From Zasmidium citrigriseum (Eukaryota > Ascomycota > Dothideomycetes > Mycosphaerellales > Mycosphaerellaceae): a stretch of 64,000 nucleotides of DNA. The DNA lies in the NCBI GenBank assembly GCA_002786025.1, contig NHNW01000048.1, positions 270,484 to 334,483 on the forward strand, written 5' to 3'. This document shows, piece by piece, positions 33,359 through 45,770 of the stretch. The position numbers were made by a program, and so were the translations under genes. The notes beneath the pieces are model-generated. The model was given only the letters and a program-made list of their open reading frames with translations, was not told the DNA's origin and searched no databases. Position 1 is the first letter of the stretch, and every line of letters begins with the position of its first letter.

Positions 33359-35924
33359 ATGGCCTCCCTTTCGAGCATCTTACACCCGGAGGACGCCGAC
33401 TCCTCGTCCGCTCCTCCACCGCCTGCACCACCGCCCGCCGCCGACCAAGACCCAATGCCCCCGCGAAAGAAGCTCGACGAGCCCGCCGATGACGATGCTG
33501 TCGCGACCCCCAAGGCCGAGAGCTCCAAGGCCCCGGACAATGGCGATGGCGACGAGCCTGCGTATACCTCGACCACCACCTCGACCCGCCGCAATGCCAG
33601 TGGAGCAACATCGTCTGTGTATTCAGGAAACAAGATACGGCATCTGAAGAAGGAAGATGGCATTCCTCTGTGGAGGAAGGATATCCAGTTTGACTTCTTG
33701 GAGCTTGTCTTCCACGACAAGACCAAGTGCTTCACCAAGTACAGCGACAATTCCAAGGGACACACGTTTGCAGACATCTACATCGACGCCATGGCCAAGA
33801 GCAGCAAGTGCAGCAAGATCTTGAAGGAGAAGCTGCTGCAGGATCAAGATGGCGCTATTAGTATGGCCATGGTGTGCCTGCTGGTTAACGTGGGCCGAAT
33901 GAACACCACGTTGAATTGTGAGAATGCGTATAGAGGGTGGAGGAGGAATTGCAGCTAACATGTGGGACAGTCTTCCCTGAGATGCGCGCTCAGCTTCGAA
34001 CATACCACTCGATCCCAGCATTACAAGCCCACCAAGATCCGAACGCTTACAAGCAGCTCCAGGACGCTCCTCGACTCAAATCCATCCTCAAAGGTGCCAC
34101 TGAAGATGAGCCTCAGCCGAGTACGATGGAAGACATCAAAGCCGCATCCATCCCACGCACCAATCCCGTCAATCTCATCTTCGTCATGAGTCAATATGCC
34201 CCAAAGATCAGCGAAGTCCATTTCCCACCTCCGCGAGATTTCTTCGATCTCGTCATGAGGTCGAGCTTGAGCAGCGCGAGCAGAGCCAAAGCTTTCCTCT
34301 GGCTGATCTGGTGGTATCTTGAGAGTGATTTCAGCGCCGCAGACAGCGAGCGGAATCCATTCGGTCCTGGACAGTACGGCGAGGGCGAGGAAGGAACGGA
34401 CGTCTTGCCTTTGAAGGTGCCCACTCTGGAGAGTCTTACTGAAGAGCAGGCAGATCTGGAGAACGTGGACACTGAAGAGGAGAAACATTTTGGAGAGGTC
34501 AAGAGGAAAGAGCGGATAGCCATATTGGCCAGCGAGCCTAGTCCGGCCATGACTGCCCTCAAGCGCGCTCGTAAGGAGAAAGGCTTGACAACAGGCCATG
34601 GCGTGCATGCTAGTGACGATGAGGGTAGTGAGGCTGGATACTATAGAGGGATTCGTAAGTCCAGAGTCGAGCACCTTGCTGGTCCCCCGCTAAGCCATAT
34701 TTTGTAGCCACATCTGTTGGAAGAAGCGGTCTGCAGCACGAGACAGGCAGCGAGTACACTCGGTCGCCTTCGCCAGTGGCATCGAGGGGCTTCCATGCGG
34801 TGAACACGAAGCCGGTAGGTGACATGCGCATCAACAACCTCCTTAATAGCGACGACTACGGGCTCGACCAATCCCCGCCCCACCAAGCTCAGCCAGCACC
34901 TCCTCCAGTCAAGAAAGGACCTGGTCGAGGGAACTGGCGACGTCACAAGAAGACGGACAATCAGGCCCAGGCAAGTGTATCACGCACAGGCCAAGATCAT
35001 GTCCCACTTTTGCCAAACACTGGCCAGCTCAGCTTCGTTAGTGACGGGCCGCCGATGATGACACAGTCGGGTTTGAATTCAGGCAACAAGCTGGCTGCTG
35101 CAACAGGACTGTCACCGGGCTCGAATCTTTCTTTCCAAACACCGGCTACTCGAGATCATGTACCGACTCCTTCATACCAGGCACAGAAGCGGCACCGCGG
35201 CATCACACAGCACCAGTCTGCGGTTATCAACCACCGCAAGCTTCAGATTGACTACACGCTCGACAGACAAGTACGGAAGGCTCATGAGCGGGCTCGAGAT
35301 AAACGCATGGCGGAGAGTCCTATCCTCAGAGCTTGGAAGCGCGTTCGATACATGCCGGCAGATTACGACTCCGAAGAAGAGGCCATCAAGGTCCGCAAAG
35401 CCAAAGACCGGGCCGAGAAGAACGACGACGAATGGCGAACCTTCCATCGTGGGAAGGAGAACGATGACTTCTTGGAGAACGTTGACCTCTGGCGGCGGCC
35501 GCGTCTGCTGTATGCCGGGTTTGCTCGTGTCAATGGCGAGCCATCGGATGTTGGCGAAGAAGCCAAGTCACTCGCGCAGACGTTTAGGCGCTGCTCGAGA
35601 CGAATGGAGAGATGGCTAGATGTGGACCTACCGGGTGCGCCCATCATAAGACGGAGGAAGCTTGCACAGGAAGGACGCTTGAAGCCGAGCCATCGTAGGA
35701 GCGCGCCAACGATTGATCAAGACGGGATGGAAGTTGGCGAGACGAATGCCCGAGGCAAGATGCATCGGCGGAGGAGTGCCAAAGGAACAATCAAAGCGGA
35801 TCCTGACCCTGATGGTGATGAGGACGAGGAGATGGGAGAGCTGGATCAAGAGGATAGAGATCTGCTTGGGGAAGTGGATGCCGATGAGAGTGAAGAAGAC
35901 GAAGACGAAGATATGGATGATTAG
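33359..35924 (+). CDS. IES1: INO80 chromatin remodelling complex subunit Ies1-like
   Basis: Three exons, 33359-33917, 33971-34654 and 34708-35924, join in frame to 819 residues; the introns are 53 nt each (GTGAGA..ACAG and GTAAGT..GTAG). The N-terminus is Pro/Ala-rich. A conserved block includes DIQFDFLELVFHD, then after the first junction FPEMRAQLRTYHSIPALQ, DAPRLKSILKG, RTNPVNLIFVMSQYAPKISE, HFPPPRDFFDLVMRSSLSS and AFLWLIWWYLESDFS. GPGRGNWRRHK lies further on. This matches the fungal Ies1 family, a subunit of the nuclear INO80 nucleosome remodeller. The C-terminus is basic, then strongly acidic. Confidence 0.88.
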
Positions 35925-37883
35925 GGGCCGCTTTTCTGGGACTCAGGACCAGGACTTGTGGAGATCGGGAGATGCATTTCTTGGATGTATCTCTAGAGCA
36001 CCATTGTACAAGACGAAAGATGGGAAAAGCGATTACGACTGCCTGACTGTTTCCGGTGCGTATTAGGAATGAAGCACGAAGCGGCGGTGAAATCGGCATC
36101 AGTGGAACAGCATCACGACTGCCCCTGCGGCTTGTAATCGCGACTGCTCTACCGTCTGCCCTCAGACTTGCGCACGACAACAACAATTTCGCGTCCACGC
36201 CTAACGCTGCGCACGCCATTCGTTCGTCAACAGTCCTACAACTCCATCACTATCGCCCTCGAACCCCATGCCTCTGGGATTCCGCTCCGTGCCCGTTCCC
36301 ACGATTCATCAAACGAGCGCACGTCAGATCCTGGCAATGCAGGCAGCAGATCGTCCGCCACATTCTCGTTAATATCGATATAGAGCCTCTTCTACTGGAA
36401 AGGGTAGACCGAGTTAACTCAATCAGTCTGCCCGTGGAGCAACTTTCGATTGACATGGAACCTCGCGAATACAACTTTCCTTCGCTCGGCGTCAACTTGG
36501 AAGTTGGCGTCGCCCTCGAGATTGTGGAGAGCCTGCGAACGGGGACATTCATAGACCTGCTTGCATAAGAGCAAGACGGCCTGATTGTGCGCACACTGCT
36601 TTCCGTCGGGCATGCTGTCGCCGAGTCGGAAAGGGTGAGGAACATGCACCTGCCACGTATCGCCTTCTGCGGACATCTGCCCGACGACTTTGGACTCGTT
36701 GGAAGTAATTCAACAAGAGCTCGCACAGATCGCACGTTAAGTGCCATAAGGAGATACGGAGCGGCAGTCGGACTGCAACAATACCCCAGCCGGCTCATCT
36801 ATGCGTCAGTGGAAGCATGCAGCGCCAGACGCTTTTGTAATCCAGATCCGCTATCAGGGGTCGTCTTGCCCGCTTTTTCAATTCCGGGTCATGCCATCGA
36901 TCACTGTCCTGGAGCTTAAGCTGCATCCGCCTGAATGCTTCTGGTATCGTCACCTGAGCAATATGATTCTTTGGCTGGCTCGGCCCGGTGAGAAGGACGT
37001 TTGGCGCTTGTGGAGTCTCTGTGGGATGAGGCGCTTTTGCTGCCCCTGCAAGACTTGCGGAGGCTTGGACAGGTACGTAAACGCGGAGAGAGTTATAGGA
37101 CTTCACGGTATGAGATTGCTGACCTCGTCATGCAGTGTGGACTCCGAGAAGGGGATGAGCTGGTTTTGGAGCCGCTTGAGCCTTGAGTCGATCGTTTCGC
37201 TATCTCAATCGATCTTGACTTCCGAAAGCTGCGCCCTGTGACTCGCTCGGGGCTTGTTGTAGGGACGATTATCAAGATCTCATCTGTATGGGAATACCAG
37301 GCGTTTAGAAATCTGAGTCTCACTTACCCCTGATGTTACAGCCTGCAGGTATTCGATGGCCGCCACTATCACTCCGTTTGCACAGTCAACGATCTGTATC
37401 TCGTTCAGAATCTGCTCCCCTTTCCACAAAGATCCCATCTCTTCGGACCCAAATAAGTACGTCAACCTCAAGACCTCAATCAGCCATTCATTTCCGGAGA
37501 ACAGTCCACATCCCCATGGATGCCACGAGCACCATGGGATAACGAGCGGCATCAAATCCGATCCCTCCCACGACAGTCAATGACACTCTTAATGCTACTA
37601 CTATGACCGAGGCCTTGCAGGCTGTGACCATCATCCAATTCATGGTGGCCGTCCCGCCCGAAGTCATGGCATGCGTGAAGGGCTGCGGCCTCCTGGCTTT
37701 TTTCTCCGGGACTCCAAACATGACCTCCACGATCGGCGCTGCGATTAGAGCTATGGCCGACAGCATCTCCATGACGCTGAGCGCCTTGCAAGCCGTTTCT
37801 GTTATACAGGTACGCAAGCTTGAAGAGCATTAGTCTTCCACGCTGGGGAACGAGGTCAAGCGTTGCTATGGCCTTCCCTATCG

Positions 37884-37909
37884 TGCACGTCCACCGGGAG
37901 GGACCGCGC
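37884..37909 (+). repeat. Direct copy of one palindrome arm
   Basis: TGCACGTCCACCGGGAGGG followed by ACCGCGC repeats the left arm and centre of the palindrome 100 bp downstream, with a single A-to-G difference (GGGAGGG versus GGGAGAG). Confidence 0.75.
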
Positions 37910-37986
37910 ACGATCACGTGACGCCTTCGCTAACTCCACCTCCATAGCCAAGTAAAAGGCTCCACTTTGTGCTCCACCTCTTGTGT

Positions 37987-38032
37987 GCACGTCCACCGGG
38001 AGAGACCGCGCGGCCTCTCCCGGTGGACGTGC
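37987..38032. repeat. 46-bp GC-rich near-perfect palindrome
   Basis: Arms at 37987-38004 (GCACGTCCACCGGGAGAG) and 38015-38032 (CTCTCCCGGTGGACGTGC) are exact reverse complements of 18 bp. The ten central bases pair as well except for one position. It could extrude as a cruciform or form an RNA hairpin, could be the ends of two inverted small elements, or could be a dyad binding site. Confidence 0.8.
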
Positions 38033-39139
38033 GCAACGCACTGATCATCGGCGCGGATTGACTATATTCCGAGAGCATTGTGGACCAGTATAAGGTCCCG
38101 TGCTATAGCTAATTCCCTGGCTGCTTTTTACGTTGTTCGCTGTGCATCAAACTGCTTCAGAAATTGTATAGGCAGGCAGTCTAGTGCATACGTAAACGCC
38201 GCTGAGCTTGAAATTCCTTAATTCAACTTACCAAACCAAGATCTTTGTCGCTAACACCACTCAAATTTTGAGTGGATGAAACACAGGTCCGAAGCTATGT
38301 TGGCTTGTTCAAACATGAGCATTACAAGACTGCGTGACTGTAGCGCCTAATAGTGATGAGCAACATCATTTCCTTCCGTCATGTCCGTTAGAACAAATGC
38401 AGATCATTCCCCGGGCTCCAAGAGGTAGGAGTAAGATCGTCTATTATACGCAAGCAGGACTGACCAATTCTGTGTAGCCCGATTTTACTGCTCATCTGTG
38501 GAACCAATGACGACTTCAGGTTCGAGCTCCATGTCTGATGAGCTTGAACGCATCTTAAAGAACGAGCCAAAAGGTGAAAAGCGAAGAGTCTCGTGGTATA
38601 GAATGCAAATTACTGCATCGGCGAAGCTTAGAAGCATAAGTGGACGACAAGGCTACCGAGGTCTGTGCGCGGCTGGCACTTGTCGCGCTTTCTCAAGCAC
38701 TAACGAGCCTGATGGCCTCGTCTGCTCTATGCAGAATACTGGACACCAATGCACACTTACACCGCTTCCATTCTTTGCCTTTCGGTCTCTTTCCAACCTC
38801 AATCAACAGCATATCACAAAGGACCGAAACGGCGCTAAAGAGCTCGGCTATGCCTCTATCCCTGCCACATCCTGGTCACTCATCCCTGTCACAAGTCGCA
38901 GCACCTTACTGACAGCCTAGAGAGCAGTGTATCTTCAACTGTTCGACTGACTTGCCCGATGGAAGTTCTCGATGGGGCTAGTTTCCTGCACAGACCAGGC
39001 AGTCTCGTCTTCCCATATTTAAGAACCTACTCTCCGCTAGACTTGTTTGCTTTCGTCCTTCTCTACTTCCCACTCTCTTATTACTTGTCTGCTCAACATT
39101 TGGATCTCTCAAATTGCACACCATCTCACTTCATCGACG

Positions 39140-40205
39140 ATGACGATGCTCACAAAGGCGGTAGGCCGTCGCCCCGATGGCGGATATACACTGTTTAACA
39201 AGAACCTGTACGATAGATTTGGTCGGAGATTGTACTGTGCTGAAGCGGAGCGATGGGAACCTGGCCGATCCCACCACTTCACTACTAACGTGGGTGGCTC
39301 GATGAACCTGCAAGGACAACGAACGCAACAGTTTAAATCAAGCCGTCGCTGCCGGTTTCACGGACCCAAGGTTACGAACGAATGGTTTGCGGCTAATGCG
39401 AAAGACGTATTGCCCACAGAGCTTCTGTTGCCGGTGCTGGATGAGACCATTGAAGATCTGAGAAGCAATGACATTGACTGCAGCAAGCTTGAAGATTTCA
39501 AACGACAATTGGAGGACGCTTCTACCGGACCACTTTCACTTTCACGAAGAGACAGTCCTGCGAGCGATGCAGAGCAAGCTGGAGATGTGCATGAGCATGT
39601 GGATGAAGAGAGAGCAGAAGGTTCGAACACAATGGACGCTGGACGCACAGCGCCAAGAGGCATTGTTATAGATCTTGGCGACGCGGACGATTCAGAGGAG
39701 TCCGACTCAGGAGAATCAATCCGACGCGTTCTAAACGAAGAGCCCGCCATGGACTGCGAAGGCCGGAACAATCAAAGAACAGGTGTTGTATGTGCGAGCA
39801 TTGAGCCCAGCTATGCGCAAGTGCACTCCCGAGTTGAGACGCCTAGCAGTAAGTCGATCCATCTTAACATGCTTGGTCGGACGCTGAAAGCTAGCAACAG
39901 ACAAAGCGCTCAAGCCCCGCTCTTTCCATGTCAATGTTAGAACCTGGAACAACAAGGATTTTGGAGTGACCGGTGGCCTTGTTGTCACGAACCGTACTAC
40001 CGCGAGAGCCCTCGCAGCCATCATTAAAGAGCGGGTTCCATTCTTGGATATCATGAGCTTTCATCTTCGCGTCAAAGAGAAGTATATTTGGAACGGAAAT
40101 TTTTCGAGCATAGATACCGGCGTCGATCGGCCGATCTGTGAAGTACATCATCGCCATCTGAATTGCGACTGGGTTTCTGACCTCTCTATAGGCCGGTATA
40201 CTTGA
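39140..40205 (+). CDS. Uncharacterised 337-aa protein
   Basis: Two exons, 39140-39848 and 39901-40205, join across a 52-nt intron with a perfect GTAAGT donor and a CAACAG end; the downstream frame then stays open to a stop at 40203-40205. The protein starts MTMLTKAVGRRPDGGYTLFN. It has a middle low-complexity acidic region (DLGDADDSEESDSGES) and a C-terminal segment that looks folded (FHVNVRTWNNKDFGVTGG, KERVPFLDIMSFHLRVKEKY). An upstream ATG at 39047 is possible but adds a hydrophobic leader of unclear meaning. No family recognised. Confidence 0.62.
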
Positions 40206-40867
40206 GGGAGCCGAGATACAACTCGACTACGCGAACGCTGACTGCAAGATCTACAATGGGGCCAATTAGTTTAGACGGTATAGGGCTGTCGATCAGAATC
40301 GAAGAGTGTCCGCAGTCGGACTAGGGAATGTGAGGGAGGTTAGCACTCGACAGCTCTGGACACCGGAACATGGATAGATAAGACATTGGTAGTTCGCTTA
40401 GTCTAGGTAACACATCCAAGCCAAGCCACTCTTCATAGTAGTTTTGTATTTCCATAATAGAGATCCGGATGGGTGTACTAGAGCATGCTATACAGGGCTC
40501 CTTACATATCGAGATACTATCGTATAACCTTTCCCGTCATTCTGCAAGCCCTGCTGCAGAGTCCCACCAATGGGTCAAAGCTTTCAGTGGTCAAGCAGAT
40601 TTCAGAGAGTCGCCTCGCGGCCTCCCGTACTATCGTGTAACTGCGAGTCTGTGTCCATGCACAGGTGTAGTCTTGGCGCCTGGTCTCCACCCTCTGGCTA
40701 TAAATTGTCCTTCCTCGTTTTACTCTCTTTTGCGTCCATATTCTCACATCGATTTCCCTCTTACCCACATCGCCTCTTGCAAATGCTCTTGAGATTACTC
40801 TTCCTCTCCTTGGTTGCCTTGCCTTGGAAAGTCCTCCTTTTCCCACCGCAGCCGTTCGAAGGTCGCG

Positions 40868-41383
40868 ATGTACAATCTCCAGCTCGAGAAAATCGTACCA
40901 GAGCAGGGAGCCTTCTATTACGCTGAAATGATTCAACTGCTCCTTTCGCACCGTTTCTACTGCCTCTTTTGTTGGCCATACCCCCGCGACGACCGTGCGA
41001 TACATACGAATTCAGGGCCAGCTGGGTTACTTCATGGCTTCACTGGAAGTCAAGACGGTGTATACAAGGGACTCTTCTTCTGGCACTGGTACGGCTCGCA
41101 CAAAGAACGCCCCTGTTTCAAGCTTTCCAACTCAGGGTTCATCCACAATGCAAATCTGCTTGCTCTAGGCGACCCAGCCGTCAGGAGGACGATGAACATC
41201 ATTTTGGTCGTGCTTGTGAGGATCATGAAGCGATACAATCTGGACTGCCGATATCTTGAAGCCGAATTAAAGAACTTGAACATCAACTACGCGACATATC
41301 TACCTCCCAAGTCAGGCGCTCCTCCAGCCGCTTGCCTAACTCGGTTTAGCCTCGTTCGGCAAGCTCTCTTGCGGAGCGCCTGA
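40868..41383 (+). CDS. Uncharacterised 171-aa protein at the edge of the repeat block
   Basis: A single-exon frame starting MYNLQLEKIVPEQGAFYYAE. It has aromatic-rich stretches (GLFFWHWYGSHKERPCF) and a hydrophobic segment (NIILVVLVRIMKRYNLDC). No domain is recognised. The stop is about 100 bp before the sequence turns into RIP-type composition. Codon use looks normal and CA/TG are present, so the gene lies outside the mutated block. Confidence 0.5.
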   Translation: MYNLQLEKIVPEQGAFYYAEMIQLLLSHRFYCLFCWPYPRDDRAIHTNSGPAGLLHGFTGSQDGVYKGLFFWHWYGSHKERPCFKLSNSGFIHNANLLALGDPAVRRTMNIILVVLVRIMKRYNLDCRYLEAELKNLNINYATYLPPKSGAPPAACLTRFSLVRQALLRSA

Positions 41384-41956
41384 GGACAAAACGTGCGACT
41401 GTGTCACTATCCACCCTATTACTAAATCTTAGAAATGCGATATTACAACAACCACCGGGCGTATCGCTATCAAAGTTGGCCTTGTACCCGGAGACAAGGT
41501 TAATAAATATTTGGTTTATATATTATATAGCAAAATATATAGATACTTAAAAGTTATATATAGTCTAAGTAAAATAGGGGTATACTATAGCGGATTGCTA
41601 TATATACCCCTAGAGTCTTCCTATAACTAAACAAGACATTTTTAAGTAAACAAAATATACGCGCTTTATCTTCTTAATACTCTCTATAACTTAAAATAGG
41701 TTTTAATACTATAAAGCGTAGGAGTTATACTATTATAAAGCTAGTAGGCAAATCTAGCTAGAACCTCCTAGTCTATTTACGACTACCTATCTAATTTTAA
41801 AACGCCCGATATATTTATAACCCCCTATTATATTAATCTAGTTATAAACTAGACTATACTAGGCCGTACTAATATATAGCGTAGCTTTAGCTCTATTTCC
41901 GTCCCTTATCTCCTCCCCTAAACGCCTCTACCCTAAACGCTTTATATTCTATTACC

Positions 41957-42000
41957 TAAGTACCTCGTTACCTTACCTAAGTACCTCGTTACCTCCCTCT
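41957..42000. repeat. ~20-bp direct duplication in the repeat block
   Basis: CCTAAGTACCTCGTTACCTT is followed immediately by a second copy of the same phrase. A looser series of TAGTCGTCTAG-like phrases occurs at 42180-42280. The rest of 41.5-42.3 kb shows nothing recognisable. Confidence 0.6.
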
Positions 42001-42289
42001 TCGTAGAAGTAGTCTAATAGGACCTAGAAAGGGACGCTATAAGGTAGTAAAGGAGGCAAAGAAGGCGAAGAAGTAGTAGGCGGGCTCTTAGGCTCGTATT
42101 CCTCGTCTAGTAGTAACTCGCGAGAAGCTAGACTTTAGTATTATACTAGTCGCTTTAGTAAGTTATCTAGTTAAGTATTCGTCTAAGTTAGCTATTAAGG
42201 CGGGTAGTCGTCTAGATAGTCGTTAAGGCGGGTACTCGTCTAGGCGAATAGTCGTCGAGGTAGTCGTCTAGGTAGGTACTAATATATCG

Positions 42290-45200
42290 TAGCTACTAAG
42301 TACTACCTTAAGTAATAAGGTCGATAAGTACTTCCGCGACTATACTACCCGTATCCCGAGTTCTTCTATATTATTAAAGGAAGTCTAGTAACTTATATAC
42401 AATACTAGTAGCGATTTACGAGCTAGTAGCTATTATCGAAAGATTATTAAGCTAGGCTTAAAGAAGTACCTAAGGATCCTCTATCTAGATAGCTATAAGC
42501 GTACTTCTATATAATAGTAGATAGATATAGCCTAGGTACTTATCTTTAGACAAACTAACGTCCTAATAGCCGCGAAGATAGGGGCTAGTAAGAGCTTAAT
42601 ATTCTATAGCTATAGTATATTAACTAGTAAGGTTATTCTCTAGATTGTACTACTTAATCGACTTAGTAAAGAGTAGAAAGAGGATATCCGTTAGGTAAGC
42701 GAGTAGCTTAAGAAGAATAAGGCTATTAATACTTACTTTATTAATATAGAAGTAAAGAAGTTAGATCCTAAGATATACGATAAGATCGAGAAGGGTCTAT
42801 ACTAAACTATCGTCCTTAGTCTAGAGTAGGCTTTAATACTAGACTTCCGCGAGTTACTATAGAAGCTATATATACTAGATAGGATCGGATTAATAGTTAT
42901 CGATAAGGTCTATTTAGTTAAGAAATAGGGCGAGAGCTTTAGGTAGGAGTATATCTAGATAGCCTAGCTACGAAAGATCCTCCGTAGAGATACTATCTTA
43001 CTTAGTTACTCTATAATACTCTCCGTAGAGACTAAGGAGTTTATACTTAAGTATACTAGCTTTCGGAAGGTTAGTCTAAATATATATTAGACGAAGATTA
43101 TCCGTAGAAGCGTTAATAAGTACGTCTATCTTTAAGTAAGTAAGTAAATAAGCTAATATTATTTAGACTAGATACTAAGTATATCTTTAAGACTATTCCC
43201 TAGGGTAGTTTAAGTAACTTCGACTACCTATACTTTATAGTTAAGAAGAGTACTAAGGAGACTAAAGGCGTTAAAGTCGGTACTCCTCGGAAGATCTAGA
43301 AGACGCTTATCTTCGTCGATAGTCGTAATAGAGTCTAGGATAATATATAGGACGTCCGTTAATAGCTTCTCGACGATACTAAGTACCTACTAGCCGGCTA
43401 CGCCTAGAAGTACTATAAAGGTAACGGCCTACTAGAGTTTAACGTTAAGATTATCGTCTCCTTCTATACTAGTACTATTACTAACTATAATAAGGATAAG
43501 AGATACGACGAGTATAAGTCGTTAGAGTCCCTTATTCGAATTATAATAGCTATAACCTTATTAAGTACTAGTATTAATATCCCTAATATTAAGTTCGTTA
43601 TCTAGTAGAAGCTACTAATTACGAAGGACCTTAAGGATTTAATCTAGCGGCTTAGTCGTAGTAGCCGTAATCTAGGTAACGAGTAGAGTATCGCCTTCTT
43701 CTTTATACTATACTATATCGACGAATCTATTAAGAGCTTAAAGGGTAAGGTAGAGACTAGAGTAGAGGTTTAGTAATAGTAGGCTAGCTAACTAAGGTCC
43801 GCTAGCGTATCTTAGGCGAGAGTACTACGCCGCTAGTCTTATACCCGTCCTCGCTTAGCGTTAGTATCGTTAATAGGTTCTCGTAAGGGTCTACGTTTAG
43901 TATCTCGTAATCCTCGTTATCCTACTATAGACTACGAACTTCGTCTATAATCTTAACTTCGCTTTAAGATATAAGGTAAGGGTATCGTTAAAGATAAGGA
44001 GGATAATAATCTTATCGATAGCTAAGTAGCTACTAAGTACTAGACTAAGGACGAGATTAAGAAGCGTAAGGCTATCGAGTTAATCTTCCGGAAGTTATAG
44101 AACGAGTATCGTTATAAAGATAGTACTAGCCTATACCTACGTAAGGTTATTCTCGACTACCTCTAGGAGTATAAGAAGATCTACCTAGTAGTTAAGGTTA
44201 TCGTTAGTAGTCTAGACTACTATAATATCTACGATAAGAAGTACGACGACGAGTATAACGACGAGTTCTTTACTCTACCGCCTAAGCGTATATTATAGAA
44301 GCTATAGAAGCTATAGGCTAGAACTAGACTAGCGTTTACTATACTACTTATTAAGAAGTAGTACTCTAAGATAGTAGAGAAGCGCTTCTATAATAATAAT
44401 AATACTTATTCGTTTATTATACTAGCTTCCTTCTTTATAAAGGATCCTCTAGTCTAGGACCTTAGTCTTATCTTTAAGAAAGAGACTACCCTCGACTAGT
44501 AGAACTAGGACGTTCCTATTATAGCCGAGGAGATTATCGATAAGGTCTAGAAGGCGAAGGATAGTACTAGATCTATATAACTTAAGGCGTAGATCTAAGA
44601 GTATTAGAACGTTACTAACGATCTAGTTAGCGAGATCGTTAATATCTCGGATACTATATACGATAAGTATAAGAAGATTAAGGCGGTACGTAAAGCCTAT
44701 AGCGAGGAGAAGAAGGCCTAAGAGAAGATAGAGTAGGATACCGCTACCGCTACTACTACTACTATAGCTACCGATTTATAGATAGCTCTAGTACTAGAAC
44801 CTACGACGCTATAGAAGATACTAGAAGAGGTCGAAGAGGAGGGTCGATAGGCTTTATAGGATAGTATCTAGACTAGTAGTACTACTATCTCTCTATAGAT
44901 ATAGGCTAGTATTTATAGTAGTCTCTAGGCTTAGTCTTAGTAGTCTCCTTCGTAGGCTTACTAGACTCGATCGTAGGTTACTAAGAGTAGTACCGCTACC
45001 TAGAAGCGTAAGGTATTAGTAAATCCTTAAGGTTAGACTAGACCGCCTACTACTAGTCGTCTAACTCGTACCTCTCTAATAGCGCGCCGTTTAGCTTAAC
45101 TATTATCCGACTATAGCGATATAACCCTAGAGGACGCTAACTAGGCCTTTACTACCGTAACCTAGTCTATACGTACGAGGAGGGATTATACTCGCTTAGA

Positions 45201-45432
45201 GAGAGGTAGGCTAATAGATAAGGATACCGAGAGCTATACTAGTAGTCGTACTAGTAGTCGTACTAGTCGCTAGAGTAGTAGGTAGGGCACTATTATATTA
45301 TAACCTCTTAGCGGCTACTATCTTTAGCTACTATTACTAGCTATAGAGACTATTAGTAGGCGTTAGGAGGCTAGATATCGTAGGCTTATTCGTAGACTAT
45401 AGAGGAGATAGACGGATTAAGAGCGCTTTTAA
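42290..45432 (+). pseudogene. RIP-degraded RecQ-type helicase with long C-terminal extension
   Basis: Reading through stop codons, one plus-strand frame carries helicase motifs in order: Walker A seen as IGASKSLIF (42,578-42,600), the DEAH box seen as VIDKVYLV with GESF following (42,896-42,950), NIPNIKFVI near 43,590, and motif VI seen as RLSRSSRN near 43,650. The W/Q-GESF context after the DEAH box favours RecQ over other helicases. Coding-like sequence continues for ~550 residues, mostly Lys/Glu/Ser/Thr/Gln rich, to about 45,432. The gene is closed by dozens of TAG/TAA codons and the key catalytic residues are changed, so it is dead. RecQ genes of this kind are typical of fungal telomere-linked repeats. 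Confidence 0.7.
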
Positions 45433-45478
45433 TAATAAACATTTCGGTCTTTATTCTCGATAGATTCGATAGGTATAG

Positions 45479-45667
45479 GCGTTAGCGATAGATATAGGCG
45501 TTAGTAATAGGTTAAAGTTAGGACTTAGTAGGATTATAGCTAAAGCTACCTACGAAATTTATAGGTAGCTAGACCTCGGCTCCTATCGCTTCCTAACTAT
45601 TAATATACTACCGAATCTATTACTAACGCCCGTATCTATTACTAACGCCTATATCTATCGCTAACGC
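45479..45667. repeat. 32-bp perfect inverted repeat
   Basis: The segments 45479-45510 and 45636-45667 are exact reverse complements over 32 bases (arm beginning GCGTTAGCGATAGATATAGG), separated by 125 bp. The second arm also overlaps a short direct duplication of CTATTACTAACGCC. It lies just after the end of the helicase relic and could mark an element end or a fold-back structure. Confidence 0.75.
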
Positions 45668-45770
45668 TTCTTATATTATCGCCGTCGCGTCTATTACTAC
45701 CCTCCGTACGCGTCTAGTACCGCCGAATCTATCGCCTACGTACCTATACGAAGCCGCTAAAGATATCTAT

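Larger units (their letters stand above)
35925..39139. other. Gene-poor stretch with possible relic frames
   Basis: About 3.2 kb of ordinary base composition with only short or dubious frames. Near 37001-37190 a plausible splice pair (donor GTACGT, branch TGCTGACC, end TGCAG) joins LWDEALLLPLQDLRRLGQ to CGLREGDELVLEPLEP, but no good upstream exon is visible, so this may be a gene relic. At 37603-37833 a 76-codon frame carries two related decapeptides. The GC palindrome at 37987 is listed separately. Confidence 0.4.

Noticed and set aside
36056..36568. 170-codon plus-strand frame and its minus-strand counterparts
   Set aside because: Frames on both strands overlap completely and neither has domain-like content.
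42180..42280. Regular TAGTCGTCTAG phrases looking like a CRISPR-type array
   Set aside because: Unit length is irregular, there are no unique spacers, and this is a eukaryotic RIP-mutated repeat.
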